This document shows, piece after piece, positions 1-12,400 of a stretch of DNA of 64,000 nucleotides; positions within the stretch are counted from its first letter, which is position 1, and each line of letters starts with the position of its first letter. Position numbers and translations under genes: made by a program. The DNA is taken from positions 434,001-498,000 of the forward strand of contig CM018041.1 in the NCBI GenBank assembly GCA_008638375.1. Direction: 5' to 3'. The notes under the pieces were generated by a model. That model was not told the DNA's origin. It did not search any database and was given only the letters and a program-made list of their open reading frames with translations. The stretch comes from Nyssa sinensis. Lineage: Eukaryota > Streptophyta > Magnoliopsida > Cornales > Nyssaceae.

Positions 1-199
1 GGGCGTACAGGTATCCCTCTCAGACGACATTCCCGGCGGCGGTGGCAATGACGCAGCCAAAATTCAGGTGGGGAGAGGTGAAGCCAGCGGACTTGTCGGC
101 AATCAAGGCGGCTCGTATAATGAGGGACGCATCGAGCGCGTGGGTGGTGGTGGTGTTGCAGACAATGGGAGTCGAGAAGGCTCCCAAGGAAAACCCCAT
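1..199 (-). pseudogene. PYRR: Broken PYRR-like riboflavin biosynthesis fragment
   Basis: On the minus strand the reading frame contains IADKSAGFTSP, a change-of-P-to-L step, then NFGCVIAT, and after one stop codon EGYLYA. This closely matches my recollection of the N-terminal, deaminase-like part of plant PYRR (pyrimidine reductase of riboflavin synthesis, plastid). A TGA at 20-22 falls where the family has a glycine just before EGYLYA, and the segment upstream of IADKSAG also differs from the usual residues. The first ATG in frame is at 197-199. The stretch is GC-rich while the flanking DNA is AT-rich, so it looks like a separate inserted or decayed copy. The rest lies beyond the left edge, so whether the remainder is intact is unknown. 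A sequencing error at 20-22 is the alternative, but the additional substitutions favour a pseudogene. Confidence 0.6.
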
Positions 200-202
200 C
201 AC

Positions 203-2100
203 AGCTCCCCGTCGAGAGGCTTGATGGAATCGAGTGGGTACAGGACTACAACTCAGGGAGGCAGGTTACGTATGTGATGGGATTCAGTGCGTGATTTTGG
301 AGTTGATGTCAAGCAATTTGCACAAGAGGAAAAAACACACATTGTATGTCGCTAATTATGAATTAATCAGAAAATATCATCGTCATCAGTGCTCTTATTC
401 ATTCAGATATTGGAGAACCCACCCACTATTATATTGGACTTCCATTTTCTCTTTAATGTTACTAATAATTTATAAATTCATAAGATATTCTACACTAGGG
501 TTCATCATTCAAGTCTACGGTGACTTCATAATTAGTTCAATGGAGTTGTTTGAAGAAGAAAAAAAAAAAAATTGTTATTGTAATGTGGCTTTCATCATGT
601 GTTACCGTATTTAAATGAGACTTTAAAGACGTCAATAGCATTTGGAAATGAGAAAAAAGTTGATTAAAGTGTTGTGAAGATGTAGCTGTAGAGACATAAG
701 AACTTGTTCAAATAAATAATATTTGGACAAACAAAAATTTTAAAGAAAAAAAAAAACTTTAGATTTTAAATTTGATCATGTATTGCAGTATCAAAAGATA
801 ATTTTTTAAGTGTACTAAGATGTTTGATTCATTTGAAAAAATGATGCTTAATATGGAATCACATGACATATTTTTTTGTTTTGTTAAAATTTTTACAAAA
901 TTGTTCGCATCCTTATATTTTTGTAAAAAAAAAAAAACAGTAATTTTCAATCTTGAATTGAATTAACTTTTATAGCCGAAGAGAGTGCACAGAAAAAATT
1001 TCTGTATGTTTTTAAATAAATTTCTTTAAATATCATGGAGTAAAAATTTTCTTTTTGTTTAATAGAGTTGAATGTGATTTTTACTTTTTGTCAAAAAATA
1101 AATAAATATATATATTTTTTTAATTTTCAACATTTGCAATAGAATTGAGAGATTTTTGTGCACGCAATTGGATGTGCTCTTAATTAAGCACTTATTGGGC
1201 AGACTAGGACTTATTAAGCTGTCTAGTATTTAGGATTAAAAAAGAAAAAGAACTTAGAAATTGATGTAAAATAACAAACTTCTCTCATGCTCTTTCTCAT
1301 ATTTTGTTTATACTTGCTACCTTTTCACATTGCAATTTCTTTTTTTTTATCATTAAGTAATCACTCGAGTACAGTCAAACAAAAATTTAAGAATATATAT
1401 ATATATATATATATATTAATCTAAATTAATTAGGATCGCAGACATGAACCCTTGAGGTCAATAAAGACCAGGTGAACCAAATGGTTTATCCATCCAAATC
1501 AATCATTTAAAAGATCACAAATACTGGTGTGAAATGCACAACATAAAATTATAGGCAAATCTCAACTCGTTTCTACCAAATTAACACCCTAAAACATTAA
1601 GCAATGGATGACAGCAGATTAAATCTTGTTTGGAATCGGTATAATTCTAACATCTGCGCTAATTTTACAGTGCATAATTCAGGTATGTGGCTAACCTAAA
1701 ATGCTCTTTGGTGCCACATTGCATATTTAAAAGATCAAACATATTCTCCCTTTTTTTTTTCCAAAATGCACAATGTCAATGTCTCACATTACCTGCACAG
1801 AATGATTGCCCTCGTACAACCCCCTCCCAAAAAAATAATAAAAGAACAAAAAACCATCCACAACCACACCAAAAAAAAAAAAAAAATCAACATAGTATAG
1901 ATAACTGCTTGAAAATTAAGTAAAACATGCAAATGAGAAGATCATCTTTGAACATATAAATATATATAGGCAATAGCAAACAGCATGTGCAAAAGAGGGA
2001 GAGTACAAAGTGACTAGATTATTTCAAGTAACAAACCATTAACTGGCTCATTTTACCATCAAACAAGCACACCAAATGTCAAATGGTCTGGGTAATTTTT
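203..2100. other. AT-rich intergenic spacer, no gene seen
   Basis: No family is recognisable here. The DNA is AT-rich with A and T homopolymers and a (TA)n run near 1393-1416. The part nearest 2194 probably includes the 3' untranslated region of the minus-strand eIF5-mimic gene, but no clear polyadenylation signal was chosen. Confidence 0.5.
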
Positions 2101-2193
2101 TTTTAATACCAGAAATATGGATATTGTATGAGTTGATATCTCAGAAAGGGAAAGCTAACAGGACAAGGTCCAACAAAGTATCAGCAGACACAT

Positions 2194-5100
2194 TTATTCC
2201 TCTTCTTCCGCCTCTTCCAGCCATTTTACAAAAGGCTCCAAAGCCTTCACAAATGTTTGCCTGGACATGTAGAAACAATAGATAATAAATCATTAGGTTT
2301 TGAATAAAACTGATCACAAATCAAAATAATAAAAAAAGAGCGGGGGGAAATTAACACAACCACCACATCCTGGAAGTCCTGTGGGGAAGTTAGGTTTAAA
2401 CCCCACTACGAAACATAGAATTTTTAAAGACAGATTTCATGTATTGATGCGCATAGGGATAATTTGAAGAAGAAATCATTTGAGAATGAGACGTTTCACT
2501 ACAAAAATCACCTTCCCTCCTCTTTCTTCCACCAAAACAAAATAAAAAAAATGGTTACTTTTATTTATTTATTTTTGGGAAGAGGAAAAGGGGAAGTCGG
2601 GAATACAACAGGGTGTCCTTAACCCTTTGTGAATAAAGATTAATCGTTACAATCACATGTAATCACCTGATACATTGGGTAAGCTCGGGAAGGATTAAAC
2701 TAAGATGTCCAAGTCATGAGCCATCACCTCGGCCTCAACTACTCATGTGGGTTAACTTTTTAGTTTTGTATCACTTCACATCATTAACAAAAAATCACTT
2801 CACAACAGTAGTAAATAGAAAAAAGAAGGCTGTTGACTTTTTGTAGCTTCTCCGTGCCAGAAGCATAGTGAGGGTGGATTTATGCCTTCTAGTTGTAAGA
2901 GAAATAAATGGAAATAACTCAGTTTCAATGATGAGCCTTCCATTTTGTCACACCACAAAATCTAAAAGGAGAGGGAACTTCAATGGGTACCAATGCATTA
3001 ACAGAGATAGCTGGTTTGCGGGATATATAGGCAGTTTAATTGGGCAGATAACAAAAGAATGCTATCAGAATTTTTTTTTATATAAGTAGAAATGCTGTCA
3101 TAAATCATAATAATATAAAGGTGTACATGTGTGACACATGATCACCTCTCTTGGAAAGAGATGGTAAATGCGACATTTTTAGAGAGAGAGAAGGAGAGAA
3201 AGAACTGCTCTTATCCAACTGTTCCATCCTCACAATTTTTAAGTGAAGTGGGAGTCATGGGACTTACCAAAATTTGGTTAATTTAAAATAATATGTAAAT
3301 TCCCAGTATCTCCTAAATGTAGAAAAGAATATACAGAATATTCTTGTAATTCTTCTTTTTAAGAAAACACAGTGACAAGGCTCTTCAGAGAGAGACGGAG
3401 AAAGAGAGATCACTGGAAGGGTGTTTTCTCTTTATATAATAATATAGATATTGATTGTCTAAAATTTCAATGATATTATACCTGCCCTTAGGGTTTGTCC
3501 CTTTAGAGAACCAGTGAAGAATAGTATCTTCCGCAAGCACCTCCTGGTCATAAAGAGACCTCACAATTTCAGGGAACAACTTCATCAGCTTAGCATCCTC
3601 GTAGCATTGGACCTGAACTTTATACAAGAGTTCCAGCTGAAGCTTCCCACTAGTGCAGAAGGTGTTTAATAAGTTCGCCCATGTTTTCACCTGAATGTGA
3701 ATGGCATTCTCATCATCAATTTCGAGCCAGAATTTCTTACAATGATAGCAGGAATATAATATTAACCATCCATGCATAACACATCTTGGTAGAAAAATTG
3801 ATCCAAAAATGTGGTACCATTGACAAATAGGTGTCATCCATTTAGTGCTGGCTTTTGTACAAGAAACTGTCTTCCCCATAACCAGTCACCAAGCATAAAA
3901 TCCCACGATTATCAACAAACAAATAAGGTGAAGTGATCCTTTTCTCATGCAATGAAGCTTTCTGCCAATAGGAATGTGTATAAATGGTGCCCGAGGGAGG
4001 AAAAGTAGACGATGGGGGCAACATTGGCGGCATGAGGCGCGATGGTGGCATGAGGCAGTGCAGCGTGGTGAGGAGAGTAGGGGGCCGATTTGTGAACAGA
4101 AGGCATGAATGTTATCTAACCCTAAAGCAGAAAAGTGACTATTTATATCTCGAGGTAATTTTGTAATTATATAAAATATCAGGGATATTATAGTAGTTTT
4201 GTTATATAAACGGAGTGGGGCTACCCTTCCTGGACCTCAAACCTGTGACGGGTTATAATTTTCTCCCCAAACCCAAGTGCATCTCCGACTCAAGAGAACC
4301 TCTTTGATTGAGGTTGGCATCACCCAAAAAGGTAACAACAACCAAAGAGGGAAAGGATCAAACTCCAAGCTAGAGATTAGCCAATGCGCAACAATGTATG
4401 AAAATGTGATCCACCGTCTCTTCAACACTTATGCACAAACAACATCTAGTGGGAAGATAAAAACCTCGACTATCCAAGTTGTTTGAAGTCAAAATGGTGC
4501 CCCGAGCTACCAACAATGCCAAAAAAACAACTTTATTTGGAACTCTATCTCCAAAACAACTTTCAAGGAAAAGACTCCTCTCCTACCCATTATACACCTT
4601 ATAATGTGGTCGAACAATGAATGTTTTGTAATAGTTCACTATCCAGACCATCGCATATTCATGGCCCTCCCTCACTTTATATGCTTGACATCATCTCCAT
4701 GAAGTTCACAATTTCTTACAATTCCCAACCATGAAATTCCTTCAAAAGTTAGGACTCCAAACCTACTCACCACCAACAAAAGCAATAAAATCAGCAACAG
4801 CCCTTCTTTGTTATAAGTAATGACATAAATGATAGGGAACTTCTCCTTCAAAGAGCAATCACAATGCTGCACATCTTTCCAAAATTTCACTCTTGACCCT
4901 TTTCCAATTTCATAATGAACACAATGATTGAAGTCCTCTATGCCATTCTGGATAGGCGTCCATACCTTGCACCTAGGGATGGCAATCTGCCATGCCCTAC
5001 AGGAGCCCCACTCCGTCCCTAATGGAACGGGTTTGGGGAGGATTAAACGGGGATGGGGGGGGGGGGGTTTGGGGAGAAAATCATAAGCCGAACGGTTTTG

Positions 5101-8100
5101 GGAAAGATTAAACGGGGATGGGGCGAGTTTGGGGAGAAAATCATAACCAATCATGGGTTTGGGGTCGGGGAAGGGTAGCCCCGCCGTGTTTATATAAGAA
5201 TACTACTATAATATCCCTGATATTTTATATAATTACAAAATTACCTAAAGATATAAATGGTCACTTTTCTGTTTTAGGGTTAGATAACATTCATGCCCTC
5301 TATTCACAAATCAGCCCCCTACTCTCCTCACCGCCTCACGCCGCCGATGTTACCTCCATTGTCTATTGGTTCTCTATTTACTCATCTCATTCTCTTTTCT
5401 CATGTATCACTAACCACACCGTCCACTATGTGTGAATGTGCATGATTTTTTCTAAAAAAATCTGTTATACCTATTATGATCTTTGTTTGCAAATGTGCAT
5501 GAACCTCATCATTTTTCATTTTTTTCATCTTTTCGTTTTTCCTTTCCTATTAGAGATAGATCTCTTTTTAGCTTTTGGTTTACACACAAACATTTTTTTT
5601 TGCAACCCAATAGTAGATTGCTAGAGAAATCAAAACAAAAGAAATTGTATAAACTTTTTTAAAAAGTTTGACCATGTATTAAAAAATAAAAACAAAACTT
5701 AACACACGGGAATAGGGATGGAAATTTGCCTCGCCTCGTCGAGGACCCCCCCCCCCAAAATGAGGAGGGTATGGAGTGTTCATAAACGGGGTCGGGGGAT
5801 GGTCACCCACCCTGTTTATATATGAAATTTTTTTAATCCCTATGTATACAATATATTTACCAATAAATTTTCCTATATAAAATTAGTTTTAAGATTTCTC
5901 ATATCACACTCATATTATTTTCTCGTGTTGGTTGTTTTGGCAATAAAGTTTAAATTTACCTACCATAAAAAGTTTTAACTTACTTTGGAATGAAAAAGAA
6001 TTGGGGTTTGGTTCTGGGCAGGGTCGAACCTCTAGGCGAGGCGTGGCAAGGTCGGGGAAGAATATAAATGGGGTCAGGGTTGGGGCACCCTGCCCCCACA
6101 CTGCCCTGTTGCCATTCCTACACGGGGAAAGTTCTACCAAAAGAGTTGCAGGGGAAGAAAGGAGCCATTGAAATTATATGTATAAATATTCGTATCGTTT
6201 TCCAAATTTGTGCACGCATGTGTACAATAAGCCATAAAACAATAGATTAATTTATCATAAGGCAAGGTTTGACATATATGCTTAATTTTATTCATAAAGG
6301 TATCATATCCATATTCTACTTTTTTAGAGTTAGCCAATTCAATGTGTGTAAATGTTGTGCCTATGTCCTGTGTCCGTAAAGTATGAACATGGTGCACAAA
6401 ATGTGAAGTGTCAAATAAAAAGAACACTATAAATGTGGCAAAAGAAACTGAAAATGAAGAGCCTCTAAAGATGTACCTTAAAGTTCCTTTTAACAAGAAT
6501 TGAGATATATGTTCTACCAAAAAGGTTTCAATTGTTTTTTGAAAGAAAAAAAAAACAGCTAGAATAGTCAAACTACATAGAGAGTCAGGTATGCCTGTCT
6601 GCTTAGGGGAGAAGGGGGGATTTGAATATTGGCGTCAAAAACCTCAATTTCCCAAACCTTGAGATCAGAATACAGTTAGGTGTTGAAGCATTCAATGCTT
6701 TTTTTCTTCAACACCCTAGGTTCATATATAATTACAAACTTTGGAATTTCCCTCATTTTAAAATATCATAGCAAAAATCACAAGGATTTTCAAATAAATA
6801 GTAAACAAGGAAAAAGATCCTCTCTTCCTGTGCAATTATATACACCTATCGGGTACATGTCCCGCAGCAAAGATGTCAGAGCTATTTCCCATTCCTTACC
6901 AGGCAGTATCATGTCCTGTCCCGTCCCATTCCATTCAAATGGTTTAAAATCAAAACAGCAATGAAACTTTATGAATGTAACCGAAACAAAGCAAAATAAT
7001 GCATAGAGCATACCTGGCGAAGAGCTGCATTAGCATTCTGCTGTTGGTTCTTCCCAGACCATTGAACAGCATCCATTATAACATCCCAAAGAATCCGAAC
7101 AACCTCAATGTCTGGTAATTTAGCATCTTTAACATGTTGCTTCACAGTTTCAATGACTTCAGATATATCAGTTTCCTCTGATATCTGGGTTGTTAATGCA
7201 GATTTCATATCCTTCAGTTTCACCTCGAATATTTTCTTCTCATTGTATTCAACCAACGGTACAAGCCCAGCCTTGCTGAAACATTAAGGAAAAATAAAAA
7301 TAAATATGGATGAGTTCTTCCACTAATAAAGAAGACTACCATTACATGTATTATAAATAGGAAATTTACAAATGGCCACTTAATGAAAAAGTCCATTGGG
7401 GGGAGGGGGAGGAGGGGGGGGTTGGGGAGTTACTACATAACTCCACACTTCAAGGTTGCACTTTCGACGACATTACAGTTTTTAGGTGACAGCCTGGCTT
7501 GCCTTCAGGCATGGTTTTGCTAAACACCAACGGCCTAAAATCTGTCAGATGCTAATTGAAGTGCTATAACAGAGCTAAGTTTTAACAAATAATCAAGATA
7601 TCATCACACCCCGCGGAAGGGCAGGGGGAGATTATCACAAGAGCTGCATCAATCAAAAAGCATCTAGCTTGTCTAATGAAATAAAACCACATAGAACTAA
7701 TACAACACCTTGCGAACTTAGGTCTCCAACCTATGAAGCAAGGATCAAAATATCGTTTCGATGTATAGTTTCGGTCTGTCCGGAAACGGAAATGTTTCGG
7801 AAACATAATGAAAACAGAGAAAAAATTAGAAATGTATGGAAACATAACTTAAAATTTATTTATTTATACAAATAAGCCTATTTATTAAATATTTGTACAT
7901 GTTTAAAGCATATACATCATATTCATGATAAATGGCATAATAGATATATATTATGTAATATCTACAAATTAGATAATTTGACAAAAGCTACATATAAAAT
8001 AAAAAGTAAAACAAATAGCGATTTAAACATATTATAATTAGTAACTTAGTATGAAAATAGTTGTTTCTCTACACTTTATTTCCCCTACTACTTTTCTATT

Positions 8101-9378
8101 ATTTTAGGAAAAATAATAGAAATATTTTCTTATAATTTTGAGTCTTAATCCTTGAAAAATAAATGGATATTATTTTTTACTAACTTCCAAAATTATTGTT
8201 GATACAAAAGAAATGTTTCATCTGATTCGGTATGTTTTCACTAATTTTGGTATGTTTCCGTAAAAACATGTGAATTCGATATTCTACTAGTATTTCGTTT
8301 TGGTTCCCTGAGAAACGAAAATGTTTCGGCTGTTTCGATGGAAAAGAAACGAAATTTTGATCTTTGCTAAGAAGTACAGAAACGGACACGACACAGTTTT
8401 TCAAAAAAGTAAGACGAACACGTCGTGAACACGCTGAATAATATATATTTATTTATATATATGTGATCATATAATCAAATTTTAATATTATTTCAATCAA
8501 TGTGAAGACCACCTATCGTCAAAAACTAAAAGGGAGAGTTAGAGTCGGATATTCTTGATGAAAGACGCATAGAGAGGAGGGGGGGGGCTCAACGCAGAAG
8601 AAAAAAGATGAGTCAAAAACTAAACCGGTGGAAGGGAGGATTTTCAACGGAAGAAGATACCTGGTATTTGATTCGGTTAGCCATCGCATGGGTCTCCGAT
8701 TTGGTGTCCGTCTTGCGATCTTTCACAACCACAATAGGTACTCCTCTTTCTTTCTTTACCGGTTGCTCTTCTCTTCAATCAATTTTTTTAAAAAAAAAAA
8801 CAATGAAAATTCATCATTCACTTTTTCTCTTCCATTCACCATGATCGCTGTCCCGATTGTTGGGAACATGTAAATAAAAAAAAAATAGAATACTCATTTT
8901 TTACGTGTCTGTGACCCTAACATGTTGGACATCGATACTCTATCCTCTTTCTCTTGCGCCCATTTAATTCATCGTACATTCTTTAATGAGAACTTATTGA
9001 ACAAGAGAGCCATTTGGTGCATAAGGGAACCTTCATGTGCATGACATAGTGATGAGACAATAAGAAATAGAATTTTGGTCCCAATATTCATCTCATAATA
9101 GATTTCCCATGATGATCTTTGACAAACAATTGAAAAGATAGTTTCAAGTGGATCATTGGATACACATACTAAATTAATAGGTTATGTCCAACTTATCCTA
9201 TTTAAGTTACTAGCATCATTTTATTTCTCAAAAAAATTCACTAAATATTTATTGGATTATGACAACCAAGTGTAAGCTTGAGAAGTACCTCCTCTACCTC
9301 CCAAAAAGCAGTACCTCCTCCTTTGGGATTCGAACCGTGGTATCTGCTCCATAATGGTTTGCATGTCTCAATTACCAA

Positions 9379-9418
<40 letters not shown>

Positions 9419-12400
9419 TTATTAGATTACTGATAGTTAGATTAGAAGGTTGAATTGTCAACAACTAAACAATGGAGGGGATTGGTATAATCAGAACCAA
9501 ACCTGACCCAGCTAAAGCAAACATTTTGTGCCATTAAAGAATGATATTTAATCCTCCTTTTTGCTTATTTTGTTCCACACACGCAACCAGAGAGGGAGAG
9601 AGAGAGTTATGGGCATCTTCTTAAGTTTCCATCTTCTGTCACTACTATAACCAAACCTATCGTCGATGGATGGACCCTACTATTATAGAAAGCTCAAGAA
9701 GATATCTTCCTATTTTCAGATGCAGTATAGAGATGCAATTTTCCATAGGACTTCCAATTTGAATAAAAGCCAAGCCAAATGACTAATGCACATAAAAATT
9801 TCAACTCTATGACAAAAATGAACCGGTTTATTTATGTAAAACCAGATCATTTATGTACATAACAGAAATAAATCAAACAAGAGATGTTCTTCCTCTAATT
9901 AACACAACATTCCTTAGATCAAAAGCATTTATTGATTCCAACCACTAAGCTGCAAAAGTCCATGGGCATTGTATTGGGCAGGCAGATCATAAAAAGACTG
10001 CACAAAATATTTTCATATTTTTTAAAGGAAACACAGACCTGAAATGCTCCGAGAAAGTTTCAGCAGACCGCTTAGAAGATGGGAAGAAGTCAAGAAGATT
10101 GTCCTCCATTTTTCCCCGCTTCAGAATTGAAATCAAATCATCAAGGCTATTATCAACCAGATATTCCTTAAAGAAATCTGTAATAAATGAGAGAACTATC
10201 CCTTTGGCCACAAGGTTATCCTTGAGCAGTGGCTGGAACACAGTCTCCGGTGGGAGACCTGACAGCTTCTGGGAAAATGCCAGTGCTGTGAAAATTGCCA
10301 GTTTCTTCCTTTCATTTTCTTCAAAAAGCTCCAACGACTGCAGGAATCTTCGCATGACATTTTCAAGATTCTTTATGAGAAAAGGCCTTCGTCGCAAAAT
10401 CTTCTGTATGTAGACAACAGAAGGTAAAATGGCTTCACGTTTAGGCTCACAGTCTATTATAGAGTAAGGGTGGCGCTCCCCCTCATCAGATTTAGTTGTG
10501 CCAGGTTGTGTACGCCCTCCAGTGAAGACAACCTAAAGTTATGAAGTAAATAAGATCAATACACTAGAGGAATAGTTTCAACCAAAAGTAAATGATAATA
10601 GGCAAGTACTCAGATTAAATGAATAAATAACATCCAATGTCCACAACAGCAATAGCAATGTGGATAACATGTTCCGAAACATGGTATAGCTTTGCTCCAT
10701 AACATTAAATTCAGCAAACCTAACATTTTCTACTTGTTCTCTTATTTTCTTTTATACACATGCGCTCACGCACACACACATATATACACATCTATATTGA
10801 TGAATTAAAATTTAGTAAGACAAATCACTTTATGAGAGCTGACTAAGTTCCAATAGTTTTACTTAAATCAAATGTTTTCAAAAAATTTAAAGTCCATATC
10901 ACAAAGAAGAACAGTAATCAAATAAACTAATTGATTTTGTAATGCATCATTCAATAACATCATAATAGAAACATAAAGAATCGACATGACATTACTATCA
11001 AAAAAAGAATCCAAGTGTCATTCAAGAACATCACACAAGAAGCATGAAGAATCAACAAATTTTATCTTGTTCAGCTTGGCTTGTGATCCTGAATCCTGAA
11101 AAACAGAATATGATTACAAAGAAAGAGGAGGAAAGGAAAATGCACTTGATTAATTGGGACAGAATTCATTGTTTAAAGAGAGAAGGGGGTTGGGGAGTGA
11201 AGGAATTGAGGACTTTTAACAAAGCCTTGTTGGGGAATTGGTTATGGTGATTTATATGGGAGCAAGATGCCTTGTGGCAAAGGATTATAGAAGTGAAATA
11301 TGGGTGTTTATAGTTTTGTAAATATTTTTTGAGAAAATGAGACTCTAATTTTTTTGAGTCTCCTTTTGTAAATGGGTGCACCCCCTCTTGCTGTCTTTTC
11401 TGCAATAAACTTATCCAAAAAAATCACATAAATCATTTTTCACAACCACAAACACCCCAGCAGATCTATAAAGCAGACTTCTTTTTTATTTTTTAATAGT
11501 AACTACAAAGAAGATTTCTATTTTAAAGGTCTTTAAGCTTCAAGTTTATGGTTTAAAGCTCTTAGAAGAAATTTTTGAAAATTTCAGCAAGGTCGGAGAT
11601 GACAAGGATGCATTTCCAAAATATATACTTATATACTTACATTTCAAAATTAAACTAGCTCTTTAGTATGCGTTGAATAAAAAAACATTCATTTAGACTT
11701 TGAAAATGGTAAAACTAGATCCAAGAAATGTTTTCTAAAACTCTCACTTCACTTTAAAAAGTTAATGCAAATCATGATATATGAATCCTTGTAGCAGACC
11801 AGGTGAAACCCCAGATGACAGCATATCAAGGACTTGAATTGGCCACCATACCATAGGGTTACATAATATGCTAAGAAATGTTTGCCTACCAAAAACCAAT
11901 ACGTCATTTATCAAAGATAGACATGATTGTTGTGTAATACAAGATCTAGTGTTGCTAGCCAATAAAGATAACACATTCCATAATAACAGTAACAAACTTT
12001 TGAAATATGGAACATATTTGCAGAATTAAAATGATTCCAGTATTTACATATAACAATAAAACATATGATGGAAATTCTGGTTATTATTTCATAGTTCAAA
12101 TAAATTTCCTATGGAAGACATCAAATATTGTTACAAAAAGAGAGAGATAAAATTTCAAGATACTTGCCTCAAAAAAGGTGTCACCGTATCTCGAGAAGTT
12201 CAGGTCTGAAGATTCAATGCTCTTAGCGATAAGTTCCTGCATGTAGCAAAATTCTTGTTTAGGTGCATCATGACAACCAATTCCTACACACAAGAAAATC
12301 ACGCACACAGAGATCTACAGTTAACAGGTATCTAGATAAATAGATAAAATTACCAGATCACCAGCATTATCCAGATAAATCTGGACCACGGCATCCGAAA

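Larger units (their letters stand above)
3691..7013 (-). other. Intron 6 of the eIF5-mimic gene with nested repeats
   Basis: The intron between exons 6 and 7 begins GTATGC and ends CAG. It holds an inverted repeat (arms about 4005-4285 and 5110-5370), a LINE fragment between the arms, and a hAT-type MITE at 5713-6120, each listed separately. No other gene is seen. Confidence 0.85.

Noticed and set aside
8628..8873. Open frame of 81 codons as a gene
   Set aside because: No recognisable family and no splice partners; kept only as a possible captured segment.
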